From an uncultured Shewanella sp. (lineage in GTDB: Bacteria > Pseudomonadota > Gammaproteobacteria > Enterobacterales > Shewanellaceae): a stretch of DNA of 64,000 bases. The stretch spans positions 124,001 to 188,000 of the forward strand of contig NZ_CANMUW010000003.1 of assembly GCF_947501225.1 (NCBI RefSeq), read 5' to 3'. Numbering within the stretch: the first letter of the stretch is position 1; each line of letters begins with the position of its first letter. A program made the position numbers and the translations under genes. This document shows positions 16,622 through 26,048 of the stretch, in pieces. The notes under the pieces are model-generated. The model made no database searches. It was not told where the DNA came from and saw nothing but the letters and a program-made list of their open reading frames with translations.

Positions 16622-18303
16622 GAGCGATTCAAATAATTACGCCTCTGATAGCGCTTTTTTTGGTAGCCTGTCAAACCACCGACAGACCACATCCTGTGGA
16701 GTCCAAAGATGCTTTGTCTGATTCGCTGCAAACTGAGCAGAGTAGAGCCACGACTCCGCCGCCGGCCGTTATGCCGGATGCCATTCAAAAAGAGTTAGCG
16801 TCTCAAGAGCTGCTTAGTGGGATCTCTCCGGTATTGAGAACCGAGCGCCGCTTCGATGTATCGGCCAACGATGTCGATGCAAAAGTCTTTTTCCCAAGCC
16901 TGGTGCAGGGTTCGCCTCTGAGTGTGGCCGTACATCCGGCCGTCTCCGGGACCATCTCACTCTCACTCAAGGGAGTGACGCTCAGTGAGGCGCTTCGGGT
17001 CGTAGAGGATATCTATGGTTATGAAGTCAGCCGTGAAGGCCGGATCTTACGGGTTTTTCCATCGGGTATGCGCACCGAGACTTTTCCGCTGAACTACCTG
17101 TATATGGAGCGTCAGGGGCTGTCATTGACCTCAGTTAATTCGGGTCGTATCTCAGATAATAACAACTCAAATTCCAACAATAATAACAATAACAACAATA
17201 ACAATAACTCTTCGAATAATGACTCCAATTCGAACGGTAACAACAGTAACGATACGACCAACGGCACCTTTATCCGCTCTAAGACAAAGACCGACTTCTG
17301 GGGAGAGTTAGAGAAGACGCTGATCTCCATCATAGGCAGCACAGGTGAAGGGCGTCAGGTAGTTGTGACTCCACAAGCCGGCTTAGTGACCGTTCGCGCT
17401 TACCCCAATGAACTAAGGCAGGTGCGTACCTTCCTGCAAACCGCCGAAACACACCTGCAACGTCAGGTGATCCTGGAAGCCAAAATATTGGAGGTGACCC
17501 TGTCAGATGGTTATCAGCAGGGGATCCACTGGGATAACGTTCTCGGTCATGTGGGTAATACCGATATAACCTTCGGCACCAGCAAGAATACCGAAGGAGT
17601 GGGTGATGCGATCAGCAATGCCATCGGTGGTGTGACATCGTTAAACATCAAGGGCTCTAACTTCAGCACCATGATAAACCTGCTCGATACCCAAGGTGAT
17701 GTCGATGTGCTTTCAAGCCCAAGGGTAACTGCGTCTAACAACCAAAAAGCGGTGATTAAAGTCGGTAAAGATGAGTATTTCGTCACCGATGTGTCATCGA
17801 CAACAGTTGCCGGTACCACTCCTGTCACGACACCCGAGGTCGAGCTTACCCCATTCTTCTCTGGTATCGCATTAGATGTCACCCCACAGATCGATGGTGA
17901 GGGTAGTATCCTGTTGCATATCCACCCATCGGTAATCGACATTAAGGAGCAGACTAAGGTCGTTAAGGTCTCGGAAAACTCGCTGGAGCTGCCGCTGGCT
18001 CAGAGTGATATCCGGGAATCAGACACAGTGATCAAGGCCAAAACCGGTGATGTGGTGGTGATAGGCGGTCTGATGAAGAGTGAGAATATCGAGGTAGAAT
18101 CTAAGGTGCCACTGCTTGGCGATATTCCACTGGTTGGCGAGCTGTTTTCCAACAAGTCAAAGTCACTCAAGAAGACGGAGTTGGTTATCCTGCTTAAGCC
18201 GACCGTTGTCGGTGCAGATACCTGGAGAAAAGAGTTACAAAGATCCAAGGCATTGTTGGATCGTTGGTATCCGGAAGAAGATGAAAGCGGGCAAGGGCAG
18301 TAA
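16618..18303 (+). CDS. mshL: MSHA secretin MshL
   Basis: Outer-membrane secretin, a gated multimeric channel for the pilus, 561 residues. The N-terminus has a lipoprotein signal with lipobox L-V-A-C (Cys at residue 18). Next comes an STN-like/N0 domain (S-G-T-I-S-L-S-L-K-G-V-T-L-S-E-A-L), an unusual Asn/Ser-rich linker (about residues 179-217), an N1-type domain, and the secretin core with V-D-V-L-S-S-P-R-V-T-A-S-N-N-Q-K-A and V-V-I-G-G-L-M plus V-P-L-L-G-D-I-P. The ATG overlaps the mshK stop. The Asn linker is encoded by an AAY trinucleotide run that could change length without shifting frame. Confidence 0.93.
   Translation: MRAIQIITPLIALFLVACQTTDRPHPVESKDALSDSLQTEQSRATTPPPAVMPDAIQKELASQELLSGISPVLRTERRFDVSANDVDAKVFFPSLVQGSPLSVAVHPAVSGTISLSLKGVTLSEALRVVEDIYGYEVSREGRILRVFPSGMRTETFPLNYLYMERQGLSLTSVNSGRISDNNNSNSNNNNNNNNNNNSSNNDSNSNGNNSNDTTNGTFIRSKTKTDFWGELEKTLISIIGSTGEGRQVVVTPQAGLVTVRAYPNELRQVRTFLQTAETHLQRQVILEAKILEVTLSDGYQQGIHWDNVLGHVGNTDITFGTSKNTEGVGDAISNAIGGVTSLNIKGSNFSTMINLLDTQGDVDVLSSPRVTASNNQKAVIKVGKDEYFVTDVSSTTVAGTTPVTTPEVELTPFFSGIALDVTPQIDGEGSILLHIHPSVIDIKEQTKVVKVSENSLELPLAQSDIRESDTVIKAKTGDVVVIGGLMKSENIEVESKVPLLGDIPLVGELFSNKSKSLKKTELVILLKPTVVGADTWRKELQRSKALLDRWYPEEDESGQGQ
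17155..17260 (+). repeat. AAC/AAT trinucleotide run inside mshL
   Basis: About 100 bases of AAC and AAT codons with a few Ser, Asp and Gly codons encode a poly-Asn linker between the N0-like domain and the secretin core. Codon use is mixed (AAC and AAT), so this is not a pure microsatellite, but the triplet period makes in-frame length change likely. Confidence 0.8.
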
Positions 18304-18306
18304 ATT

Positions 18307-19215
18307 TTGTATCTGCAACACTTCGGACTGGCGGAAACCCCGTTTTCGCTCACTCCTAACACAGAGTTTTTCTTTGGCTTAGCGCCTCATGTAGAGGCGC
18401 TACAGGTTCTTCAAACAGCACTGCAGACAGGCGAGGGGTTCATTAAAGTCACCGGCGAAGTCGGTACGGGCAAGACGCTCATCTGCAGAAAGCTTATCAA
18501 TGAGCTCCCTAAGCGATTTCATTGTGCCTATCTGCCTAACCCCTATCTCTCTCCCGCCGAGCTCAGATGGGCGGTCGCCCTCGAGTTAGGGCTGAAGTAC
18601 TCTGCCGATATCGATCAGATGCAGTTGACCGGGCTGATACAGCAGCAGCTGCTGGCGCTTTGTGCTCACGGCCACTCCATCGTCCTGGTCCTCGATGAGG
18701 CGCAGGCTCTGCCGGATGAGAGTCTGGAGGCCTTGCGTCTGTTTACTAACCTGGAGACCGAGAGTCGTAAGTTATTGCAGGTGGTACTGTTTGCGCAGCC
18801 TGAGCTAGATCAACGTTTGACTCAGCATAACTTTCGCCAGTTACGGCAAAGAATTACCTTCAGTTACTCGCTCAGGCCTTTGACTGTAGATGAAGCCGGC
18901 GCCTATGTGCAGCACCGACTGTCGGTCGCGGGGAGGGAAGGCAAGCCACTGTTTAGTCTCTCTGACACTCGCCTGCTGGCAAAGGCTTCTAAAGGAATCC
19001 CCAGATTGATCAATATTTTGGCTCATAAAGCACTGTTGCTGAGCTTCGGAGAGGGTGCCGATCGCGTCGAGTACCGACACGTGAAGGCGGCAATTATAGA
19101 TACAGATGATACCAGGCTGGTCTTTCGTACCCGGTGGTTTTGGTTTATGGGATTTGGCGTGATATCTGTGATTGCTGGCGCGGCCATTCACCTTATGATT
19201 GGAGGCCTGGCATGA
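18307..19215 (+). CDS. mshM: MSHA biogenesis ATPase MshM (ExeA-like)
   Basis: A 302-residue AAA+ ATPase of the ExeA/GspA family, thought to help place or assemble the secretin in the cell wall. The start is a TTG at 18307, three bases after the mshL stop, giving the family N-terminus M-Y-L-Q-H-F-G-L-A-E-T-P-F. Walker A G-E-V-G-T-G-K-T is at about residues 50-57, Walker B V-L-V-L-D-E-A-Q-A near 125, and a C-terminal membrane span (about 275-297) anchors it. Unlike ExeA it has no long periplasmic peptidoglycan-binding domain. Its stop overlaps the mshN start. Confidence 0.9.
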   Translation: MYLQHFGLAETPFSLTPNTEFFFGLAPHVEALQVLQTALQTGEGFIKVTGEVGTGKTLICRKLINELPKRFHCAYLPNPYLSPAELRWAVALELGLKYSADIDQMQLTGLIQQQLLALCAHGHSIVLVLDEAQALPDESLEALRLFTNLETESRKLLQVVLFAQPELDQRLTQHNFRQLRQRITFSYSLRPLTVDEAGAYVQHRLSVAGREGKPLFSLSDTRLLAKASKGIPRLINILAHKALLLSFGEGADRVEYRHVKAAIIDTDDTRLVFRTRWFWFMGFGVISVIAGAAIHLMIGGLA

Positions 19216-20441
19216 GTGTAATAAATACTATGCTGAAAGATCTGGATAAGCGTGCGCAGCCCCATGAGTTGGAGAATTTACATGTAGCACCTGTACAGTA
19301 TCAAACAGCTCCTCCCTCCAGATTGCCTTGGTATTTACTGGCGGTCGTGACTCTGGCTCTGGTGGCCGTAGCCGTTTTCGGCTGGGAGCGGTTAACCACC
19401 AAGAACATAGATAAGGTAGAGAGTAGTCCTGTCGGAGCCTTAGAAACAGAGAGTATCGCTGCCGATAACGTCGCTGAGCAACCTTCTCTCCCGGTTGCGG
19501 TATCGGCAGGTGTTAATGATGGTAAGCCTGTGTCATCACAGGGCAAGGTTGAACATATTGCCTCAGATAATGGGCCCTTGGTTACAAAAAACGATAAACA
19601 GGCGCAGGCGGTTAAGGCTGCGGCTCCTGTCGAACCGGTTAAAACTGAGCCAGAGCTGAAAGCAACGCCTGAACTCACAACTGATGATGAGGCGCTTTCG
19701 GCCTCTGTTACCCCTGAGGGGGCAGTAGGGAGCGGTGGAAAAGCAGGTAACCCGGCACCGGCATCATCACAAGGCGTTAAGGCTAAAACAGTGGAGTCTG
19801 GCTCCGGCAACAGTGGCTCTATGGCCGTGACCGAGGTGAAGCTATCCGATGAGCAGTTGGCGCAGAAGAGATTCATTGTCGCGAGCGAGGCCGAGAGGAA
19901 AGGTCTGCTGGAGGACGCCATCGTCTATTACAGTGAGGCTCTGGTATTTAACCCGAAACTGCATCAGGCGAGGAAGCAACTTGCGGCACTCTACTATGGT
20001 AAAGGCAGGCTGGATCTTGCCATCGAGCTATTGAGGCAAGGCGTTGCACTATTCCCCGGCGAGTATGACTATCTGTTGTTGACTGCCCGGGTACAACAGG
20101 CATCGGGTGAAAAGCAGCAGGCGTTGACGACGCTTAGCCGGATCCCCGACAGCAGCTCACTGGTTAAACAGAAGTGGCTCGAACTCAGCACTCTGGCGCA
20201 GGAGTTAAAAGATTTTGTCTTAGCCGAGCGGGGTTACCGCCAGCTACTCTCTATGGAGACAAATCAGGCAAGATGGTGGATGGGTTTAGCTTATTCGCTG
20301 GATGCACAGGGTAAGTATGGTGCCGCTAAGGAAGCCTATAATCAGGCTATAGTGTACAAATCGGTGCCTCAAAAGGGATTGTCGGCTCAGGCAGCAGACT
20401 ATATTGAAAACAGATTGGCGCAGTTAGGAGAGATCGAGTGA
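19212..20441 (+). CDS. mshN: MSHA biogenesis TPR protein MshN
   Basis: A 409-residue bitopic protein. The start is the ATG at 19212 overlapping the mshM stop, giving M-S-V-I-N-T-M-L-K-D-L-D-K-R; a longer open frame from 19134 is discarded. One membrane span lies at about 39-57, then a long low-complexity periplasmic stretch rich in A, V, E, P and S (about 60-220), then TPR repeats (about 225-400) with repeated A-x-x-Y-x-x-A-L patterns. It is proposed to act as a periplasmic scaffold for pilus assembly, comparable to the region C-terminal to GspB/ExeB-type partners of ExeA. Confidence 0.88.
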   Translation: MSVINTMLKDLDKRAQPHELENLHVAPVQYQTAPPSRLPWYLLAVVTLALVAVAVFGWERLTTKNIDKVESSPVGALETESIAADNVAEQPSLPVAVSAGVNDGKPVSSQGKVEHIASDNGPLVTKNDKQAQAVKAAAPVEPVKTEPELKATPELTTDDEALSASVTPEGAVGSGGKAGNPAPASSQGVKAKTVESGSGNSGSMAVTEVKLSDEQLAQKRFIVASEAERKGLLEDAIVYYSEALVFNPKLHQARKQLAALYYGKGRLDLAIELLRQGVALFPGEYDYLLLTARVQQASGEKQQALTTLSRIPDSSSLVKQKWLELSTLAQELKDFVLAERGYRQLLSMETNQARWWMGLAYSLDAQGKYGAAKEAYNQAIVYKSVPQKGLSAQAADYIENRLAQLGEIE

Positions 20442-22192
20442 AACCAAAGTTAAAGATGCGTCTGGGTGATCTCCTCGTTCAGGAGCAGATCATCAGCGAG
20501 CCTCAATTAATGGAGGCTTTGAGCGAACAGAAAACTACCGGTAAGAAGCTTGGGCGTACACTGATCGATCTCAACAGTATCTCCGAAGAGCAGCTGCTCA
20601 GGTTCCTGTCTCAACAGCTGCATATTCCGTTTATCGATATCAGTAGGAGGCCTATTCCTCCTGAGGTCGTAAACCTGCTACCCGAAGTTCAGGCACGCCG
20701 TTTTCGTGCGCTGGTGGTGGAGGACAATGGCGACAGCGTATTGGTGGCCATGAGCGACCCGGCCGATCTTCAGGCGATGGATAATCTCGAGGTGCTGTTG
20801 ACGCCTAAAAGGCTGGAGATAGCGGTTGTTACCGAGAGTCAGCTGCTGGATGCTTTCGATAACATCTACCGCAGAACAGATGAAATTGCTCAGATTGCGG
20901 GAAAACTTGAGGAGGAGTACGCCGCCGATGATCAGTTCGATCTCGCGAGTTTGACCGACAGTGACAGTGACAATGAGACCACAGTTGTAAAGTTACTGCA
21001 GTCGATATTCGAGGATGCGGTACAGATGCGTGCATCGGATATCCATATCGAACCCGGCGATAAAGTGCTGCGTATCAGACAGCGTATCGATGGCCAGCTA
21101 CATGAAAACATACTACCGGAGGCGAGTATTGCAGCCGCCCTGGTGTTGAGACTGAAGTTGATGGCGGGTCTGGATATCTCTGAGAAACGTATGCCTCAGG
21201 ATGGTCGATTTCATATGGAAGTGAAAGGCCATCAGATAGACGTGCGTATGTCGACCATGCCGATCTACCATGGTGAGTCCGTGGTGATGCGTCTGCTGGA
21301 TCAATCGGCAGGCCTGTTGACGTTGAATGAAACCGGGATGCCGCCTGAGATCCTGGAGAGGGTGCGTAAACAGATCAAGCGTCCCCATGGCATGCTACTG
21401 GTAACCGGACCGACGGGTAGTGGTAAAACCACGACCCTCTATGGTGTCTTGAGTGAGCTCAATACCGCAGATCGTAAAATTATCACGGTCGAAGATCCGG
21501 TGGAGTACCAACTGCCGCGTATTAATCAGGTGCAGGTTAACCATAAGATAGGTTTAGACTTCTCCAATGTTCTCAGAACGACCCTGCGTCAGGACCCCGA
21601 TATCATCATGGTCGGTGAGATGCGTGATCAGGAGACCGTAGAGATTGGACTTCGAGGTGCCTTGACCGGTCACTTCGTACTGTCGACCCTGCATACCAAC
21701 GATGCGGTAACCAGCGCGCTGCGTCTGCTGGATATGGGAGCGGCGAGTTATCTGGTTGCCAGTGCCTTGAGGGTCATCATTGCCCAGCGTCTGGTGAGGC
21801 GGGTATGTCAAAACTGCGCCAGGGAGTATGAGCTGACCGCGCAGGATAGAGTATGGCTCAACAGCACCAGTCAACAGGATTTCTCCGGGGCCAGGTTCAG
21901 AATCGGCTCCGGTTGTCAAAGTTGTAACGGCAGCGGCTACAGGGGGCGTATCGGTGTGTTTGAGATCCTCGAACTCGATGAGGCGATGATCGATGCCATG
22001 CGCACGGGAAATCCACAGGACTTTGCCCGCGCCGCGTACCTGAGCCCTAACTTCACCCCACTGGCCGTGTCAGCCTTTAAGTATTTAGCCGATGGCATGA
22101 CGACCATAGAGGAGGTGGCCAAGTTGATCGAGGATGTCAACGAGACCGAGTCTCCGCTATCGGCAGGTCAGCCTCAGGGAACCGAGTTGTAA
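20438..22192 (+). CDS. mshE: MSHA extension ATPase MshE
   Basis: Cytoplasmic hexameric PilB/GspE-type ATPase powering pilus extension, 584 residues, GTG start overlapping the mshN stop. The N-terminal MshEN domain carries two copies of the c-di-GMP-binding pattern: R-L-G-D-L-L-V at about residues 8-14 with a Q ending near 29, and K-L-G-R-T-L-I at about 35-41 ending in Q-Q near 59. Extension is therefore expected to depend on c-di-GMP. The motor domain has Walker A G-P-T-G-S-G-K-T-T-T, an Asp box, Walker B and a four-cysteine zinc motif (C-Q-N-C ... C-Q-S-C). The run of overlapping msh genes from mshI ends here. Confidence 0.95.
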   Translation: MKPKLKMRLGDLLVQEQIISEPQLMEALSEQKTTGKKLGRTLIDLNSISEEQLLRFLSQQLHIPFIDISRRPIPPEVVNLLPEVQARRFRALVVEDNGDSVLVAMSDPADLQAMDNLEVLLTPKRLEIAVVTESQLLDAFDNIYRRTDEIAQIAGKLEEEYAADDQFDLASLTDSDSDNETTVVKLLQSIFEDAVQMRASDIHIEPGDKVLRIRQRIDGQLHENILPEASIAAALVLRLKLMAGLDISEKRMPQDGRFHMEVKGHQIDVRMSTMPIYHGESVVMRLLDQSAGLLTLNETGMPPEILERVRKQIKRPHGMLLVTGPTGSGKTTTLYGVLSELNTADRKIITVEDPVEYQLPRINQVQVNHKIGLDFSNVLRTTLRQDPDIIMVGEMRDQETVEIGLRGALTGHFVLSTLHTNDAVTSALRLLDMGAASYLVASALRVIIAQRLVRRVCQNCAREYELTAQDRVWLNSTSQQDFSGARFRIGSGCQSCNGSGYRGRIGVFEILELDEAMIDAMRTGNPQDFARAAYLSPNFTPLAVSAFKYLADGMTTIEEVAKLIEDVNETESPLSAGQPQGTEL

Positions 22193-22290
22193 TACCAAGC
22201 TGTTTCAGCGCCGTTAAAGGCAAGCTGGATTTATGATTATTTAAGCTGTGAATGAGTGTAACAGAGACAAATTGAAGATGGGAAAAGCTA

Positions 22291-23511
22291 ATGGCGACCT
22301 ATAAATATCGTGGAAGGGATGCACAGGGGCAGCAGGTGACCGGCATGGTCGATGCTACCTCTGAGAGTGCGGCTGCCGATCAGCTGATGTCCCGCGCGGT
22401 GATCCCATTAGAGCTCAATGAGGCCAAGGAGAAGCGAGAGTTTTCTCTGGCCTCGCTGTTCAAGGGAAAAGTTTCACTCGATGAGTTGCAGATCTTCTCC
22501 AGGCAGATGTACTCACTCACCCGTTCGGGAATCCCCATCCTCAGGGCTATTGCCGGACTCTCGGAAACCACCCACTCACAGCGAATGCGCGATGCGTTGA
22601 ATGATATCTCCGAGCAGCTCACCGCGGGCAGACCACTCTCATCGGCGATGAATCATCATCCCGATGTATTCGATGCCTTATTTGTCTCTATGGTTCACGT
22701 AGGTGAGAACACAGGTAAACTGGAAGATGCCTTTATTCAGCTTTCAATGTACATAGAACGTGAGCAGGAGACCCGCCGACGGATCAAGGCGGCGATGCGT
22801 TACCCCATCTTCGTACTGATTGCCATCGCTCTGGCCATGGTGATCCTCAACATAATGGTGATCCCTAAGTTTGCCGAGATGTTCTCCCGCTTCGGAGCCG
22901 ATCTGCCCTGGGCGACCAAGGTGCTGATTGGTACCTCCAACTTTTTTGTTAACTATTGGCCCGGCATGCTGGTTGGCTTAGCCGCTACATTTATCGGTAT
23001 CAGATATTGGCACAGCACCGAGAAAGGCGAGAAGCAGTGGGACAGCTGGAAGCTGCATATACCCGCAGTTGGCAGCATCATCGAGCGCTCGACCCTGTCA
23101 CGTTATTGCCGAAGCTTCTCCATGATGCTGAGCGCAGGCGTGCCGATGACACAGGCACTCAGTCTGGTTGCCGATGCGGTCGATAACGCCTATATGCACG
23201 ACAGAATCGTTAAGATGCGCCGCGGCATCGAGTCCGGTGACTCCATGCTCAGGGTATCGAATCAGAGCCAGCTGTTTACCCCATTGGTGCTGCAGATGGT
23301 TGCCGTGGGCGAAGAGACAGGGCAGATAGATCAGTTGCTCAACGACGCCGCCGATTTCTATGAAGGGGAGGTCGATTATGACCTGAAAAACCTCACCGCC
23401 AAGCTGGAACCTATCCTGATCGGATTTGTGGCAGGGATCGTGCTTATATTAGCACTGGGCATATATCTACCCATGTGGGATATGCTCAACGTCGTCAAAG
23501 GCGGGAGCTAG
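22291..23511 (+). CDS. mshG: MSHA inner-membrane platform protein MshG (PilC-like)
   Basis: A 406-residue polytopic membrane protein of the GspF/PilC family, with which MshE interacts to drive pilin insertion. The start M-A-T-Y-K-Y-R-G-R-D-A-Q-G is typical. Two homologous GspF domains are visible, each opening with a F-S-R-Q-M-Y-S-L or Y-C-R-S-F-S-M-M-L segment, with membrane spans near residues 170-190, 215-235 and 375-400. A 98-bp gap precedes it, the largest gap since mshI, so an internal promoter is possible. Confidence 0.95.
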   Translation: MATYKYRGRDAQGQQVTGMVDATSESAAADQLMSRAVIPLELNEAKEKREFSLASLFKGKVSLDELQIFSRQMYSLTRSGIPILRAIAGLSETTHSQRMRDALNDISEQLTAGRPLSSAMNHHPDVFDALFVSMVHVGENTGKLEDAFIQLSMYIEREQETRRRIKAAMRYPIFVLIAIALAMVILNIMVIPKFAEMFSRFGADLPWATKVLIGTSNFFVNYWPGMLVGLAATFIGIRYWHSTEKGEKQWDSWKLHIPAVGSIIERSTLSRYCRSFSMMLSAGVPMTQALSLVADAVDNAYMHDRIVKMRRGIESGDSMLRVSNQSQLFTPLVLQMVAVGEETGQIDQLLNDAADFYEGEVDYDLKNLTAKLEPILIGFVAGIVLILALGIYLPMWDMLNVVKGGS

Positions 23512-23513
23512 CT

Positions 23514-24020
23514 ATGCAGAGTCAACAGCAGGCGGATGGCGAGCTGCTGCAGATGTTTGGCAAGGTGATTGCTATTGTTCTGCTACTCACATTGCTTGGC
23601 ATATTGGGAGTTCGCTATTTTTCCTCTGTCGACAAGCTAGGTGCCCAGGGGCTAAGGGTCGATCACAACAAGATGCTTAATGTTCTGGCCATGGTCAAGG
23701 CGCAGTGGTTAGCAAAGGGGCGCCCCGCTGAGATGAGACTGGAGTGGGATGATTTAGCCTTTGATAGGCAAGAGTCTGTCGAACCGGCGGGTCAAACCCT
23801 GGTTAAGATGAGCTCCGGTGGTTGGCCTATTCCTGATACCGACGATCTGGCGGGTTGTAAGCAACTTTGGCGGCAGTTGTTGGGACGAGAGCCTGGTACG
23901 CAACAGGTTGTAACGGAACTAGGGTCTGGGGGAGATGTTTGTAGTTTTATTGCTAATAATTCAGATCGATTAAGTTATCAGCTATCCACGGGGCGCGTTA
24001 TTTTTTTGACGAATGAGTAA
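23514..24020 (+). CDS. mshF: MSHA biogenesis protein MshF
   Basis: A 168-residue bitopic protein starting at the ATG at 23514, two bases after the mshG stop; a longer open frame from 23475 is read-through. One hydrophobic span (about 17-37) precedes a periplasmic domain with two cysteines. It sits at the mshF position between mshG and mshB. Its function in MSHA assembly is not well defined; it lacks the type III prepilin signal of the following pilins. Identification rests mostly on position and topology. Confidence 0.75.
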   Translation: MQSQQQADGELLQMFGKVIAIVLLLTLLGILGVRYFSSVDKLGAQGLRVDHNKMLNVLAMVKAQWLAKGRPAEMRLEWDDLAFDRQESVEPAGQTLVKMSSGGWPIPDTDDLAGCKQLWRQLLGREPGTQQVVTELGSGGDVCSFIANNSDRLSYQLSTGRVIFLTNE

Positions 24021-24091
24021 ATATAACAAATTCATGGGTTTCTAAAATTTGGCGAACTGTTAGAATTGTAAAATTAGATTTGGGGTGACAT

Positions 24092-24724
24092 ATGCGGGTG
24101 AATAATCAGATGCAGAATAGAATAAATCGTAAACAGCAAGGTTTCTCATTAATTGAGCTTGTGATCGTTATTGTGATCCTGGGCCTGTTAGCCGCGACTG
24201 CCATTCCGCGCTTTCTCAATGTCACTGATGATGCCGAAGATGCCAGCCTAGAAGGTGTTACCGGTGGTCTGGCCACGGCCGTAGGCTTCGTAAGAGCCCA
24301 GTGGGAAGTGGATGGACGTAGCAATAGCACAGTGATTTTGGACGGAACCAGTGTCTCCTTAGACACTCGTTTTGGTTACCCAACGGGTACTGGTCCGAAT
24401 GGTACCGATGTCACAGCGATGAATGACAACCGTTGTCAGCAGGTATTTAACGCTGTGTTGCAGAGTGCTCCGCGAAATGTTCAATATACAGATGATGCCC
24501 GTAACCAACGTTATACCGTGAGAATGCTTGCTGGTGTAGGTGGAACGGCAACTGATTTAAATGGCCAGACTGTGACTGGTATCGATCTGTGCGTCTACCA
24601 TCAGGTTGCTTCGTTGGCATTAGATCCTAATACAGGTATTCCTACTCCAACTCCTGATTTAAATGTGGGTAAGGGAATCACATACAACCCAGGTACAGGT
24701 ACAGTTGTTAGTTTTACCAACTAA
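24092..24724 (+). CDS. mshB: MSHA minor pilin MshB
   Basis: A 210-residue type IV prepilin. The leader of 17 residues ends in Q-Q-G, cleaved before F-S-L-I-E-L-V-I-V, with the conserved Glu at mature position 5. The hydrophobic helix continues to about residue 40 with the A-A-T-A-I-P-R-F-L-N segment. A globular domain with a pair of cysteines follows. It lies just before mshA, as in Vibrio and other Shewanella, and is processed by a prepilin peptidase encoded elsewhere. A second ATG at codon 7 could be the true start. Confidence 0.88.
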   Translation: MRVNNQMQNRINRKQQGFSLIELVIVIVILGLLAATAIPRFLNVTDDAEDASLEGVTGGLATAVGFVRAQWEVDGRSNSTVILDGTSVSLDTRFGYPTGTGPNGTDVTAMNDNRCQQVFNAVLQSAPRNVQYTDDARNQRYTVRMLAGVGGTATDLNGQTVTGIDLCVYHQVASLALDPNTGIPTPTPDLNVGKGITYNPGTGTVVSFTN

Positions 24725-24832
24725 TTGATTCCATGCTGCAAAGCAGCTGAAATGCTTTTTGAATTAAATCGTTATTTGAATTGAACAGTAGCAAGCATCG
24801 CTACTGAACTTGAAAACAGAAAGGTCAAGACT

Positions 24833-25354
24833 GTGAAAAAACAAAATGGTTTTACGCTAATCGAATTAGTGGTCGTTATTATCATCTTAGGTATCTTAGC
24901 CGTCACGGCAGCACCTAAATTTATCAACCTGCAGAGCGATGCTAGAGTTTCGACTTTGGAAGGCATGAAGGCTTCTCTTCAAGGTGCAAACTCACTGGTT
25001 TACTCAAAAGCGGCCATAGCCGGAGATGAGAAAAAAGCTAAAGGCGATTGGACTGGTGATAATGGAGTTGATATTGGAACTGGAACCAAGGCAAAAACTA
25101 ATTATGGTTACCTACAGGGGTTACAGGCTGAATTAGAGAACGCGGTAGATGTGAAGTTTAACGTTGGTACTTCTGCCACTGACCCAACAATAAAGACAGA
25201 CAACAATGCTGATTGGGTTATTTTTGTTGATTCTGGCGTTGCTACAATTTGGCAAACAGGTGCACCAGCGGCGTGTAAGTTAACTTACACAGAGTCAGCT
25301 AGTGAAGGTAAAACGCCTACGTTTTCAACTATGCCAACAGCTTCAAGCTGTTAA
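24833..25354 (+). CDS. mshA: MSHA major pilin MshA (copy 1)
   Basis: A 173-residue type IV prepilin with a very short leader (M-K-K-Q-N-G, GTG start behind AAAGG) and mature start F-T-L-I-E-L-V-V-V. Glu5 is present and the helix runs to A-P-K-F-I-N-L-Q. Two cysteines near the C-terminus (A-A-C-K-L-T-Y and the final S-S-C) should form the D-region disulfide. It forms the MSHA pilus shaft used in surface attachment and, in some Shewanella, phage adsorption. The 108-bp gap after mshB contains a 7-bp hairpin (24786-24806), so separate transcription or mRNA stability control of mshA is plausible. A near copy follows directly. Confidence 0.93.
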   Translation: MKKQNGFTLIELVVVIIILGILAVTAAPKFINLQSDARVSTLEGMKASLQGANSLVYSKAAIAGDEKKAKGDWTGDNGVDIGTGTKAKTNYGYLQGLQAELENAVDVKFNVGTSATDPTIKTDNNADWVIFVDSGVATIWQTGAPAACKLTYTESASEGKTPTFSTMPTASSC

Positions 25355-25399
25355 TATTGTTATAATAATTTTATTTTAAATAGTTCTGGATATATGTAA

Positions 25400-25885
25400 A
25401 TGAATAAGCAAAGCGGTTTTACCCTAATCGAATTAGTGGTCGTTATCATCATACTGGGTATTCTGGCAGTAACTGCCGCGCCTAAGTTTATCAACCTTCA
25501 AAGTGATGCCCGTGTATCTACACTTCAGGGAATGAAAGCGGCTATCCAAGGGGCTAACTCACTCTATTATTCGAAAGCAGCAATAGCCTCTGACGAGAAG
25601 AAAGACTCTGCAACAGTTGAAGGTGTGGGTGTTTCTTATGGTTATCTTCAGGCTACTAAAGCAAATATGCTTTTAGCGCTTGAGATCACTGAAAGTGAGT
25701 GGACAATTGTTGATACCACAACTCGAGTCGCTGGTACAGGTACTCCACCATCAACAACTACACCTGGTGTGATAACGATTTCACAGACCGATGCGCCCTC
25801 TACCTGTAAATTTACTTATACTGAAGCAAAGTCTGCTACAGACACTCCAAGTTTCTCAGAAATGCCTGACGCGGATAAGTGCTAA
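25400..25885 (+). CDS. MSHA major pilin MshA paralogue (copy 2)
   Basis: A 161-residue prepilin, tandem duplicate of mshA. The first about 60 residues are almost identical after the leader M-N-K-Q-S-G, including [13 protein letters not shown] and the following Q-G-A-N-S-L, whereas the surface-exposed middle differs. The C-terminal cysteine pair is retained (S-T-C-K-F-T-Y and D-K-C). It lies 45 bp after copy 1 and is followed by a strong terminator that closes the mshA unit. It could be a second shaft subunit, a variant for antigenic or phage-receptor change, or a minor component. Confidence 0.9.
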   Translation: MNKQSGFTLIELVVVIIILGILAVTAAPKFINLQSDARVSTLQGMKAAIQGANSLYYSKAAIASDEKKDSATVEGVGVSYGYLQATKANMLLALEITESEWTIVDTTTRVAGTGTPPSTTTPGVITISQTDAPSTCKFTYTEAKSATDTPSFSEMPDADKC

Positions 25886-25904
25886 GTCTTACGACATCTA
25901 ATTT

Positions 25905-25930
25905 AAAGGCCTGCCTAGCAGGCCTTTTTT
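25905..25930 (+). terminator. intrinsic terminator after tandem mshA genes
   Basis: Perfect 10-bp stem aaaggcctgc/gcaggccttt (25905-25914 with 25918-25927), 3-base loop, T-run to 25930. It separates the pilin genes from mshCDOPQ, which therefore probably have their own promoter or depend on read-through. Confidence 0.92.
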
Positions 25931-26048
25931 GTATCTAAACATCTAAATTTTTTATTTATTTGCCATACTTATTAAGTTGTTGGACACTAGGGCTTAGTTC
26001 TGTTTCATATCATTTATGATTAGTTGAGCGTTCCCCGGTAATTGGGTG

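Noticed and set aside
19301..19921. 206-codon antisense frame in mshN
   Set aside because: It mirrors the low-complexity A/V/E/P region of MshN and has no independent support.
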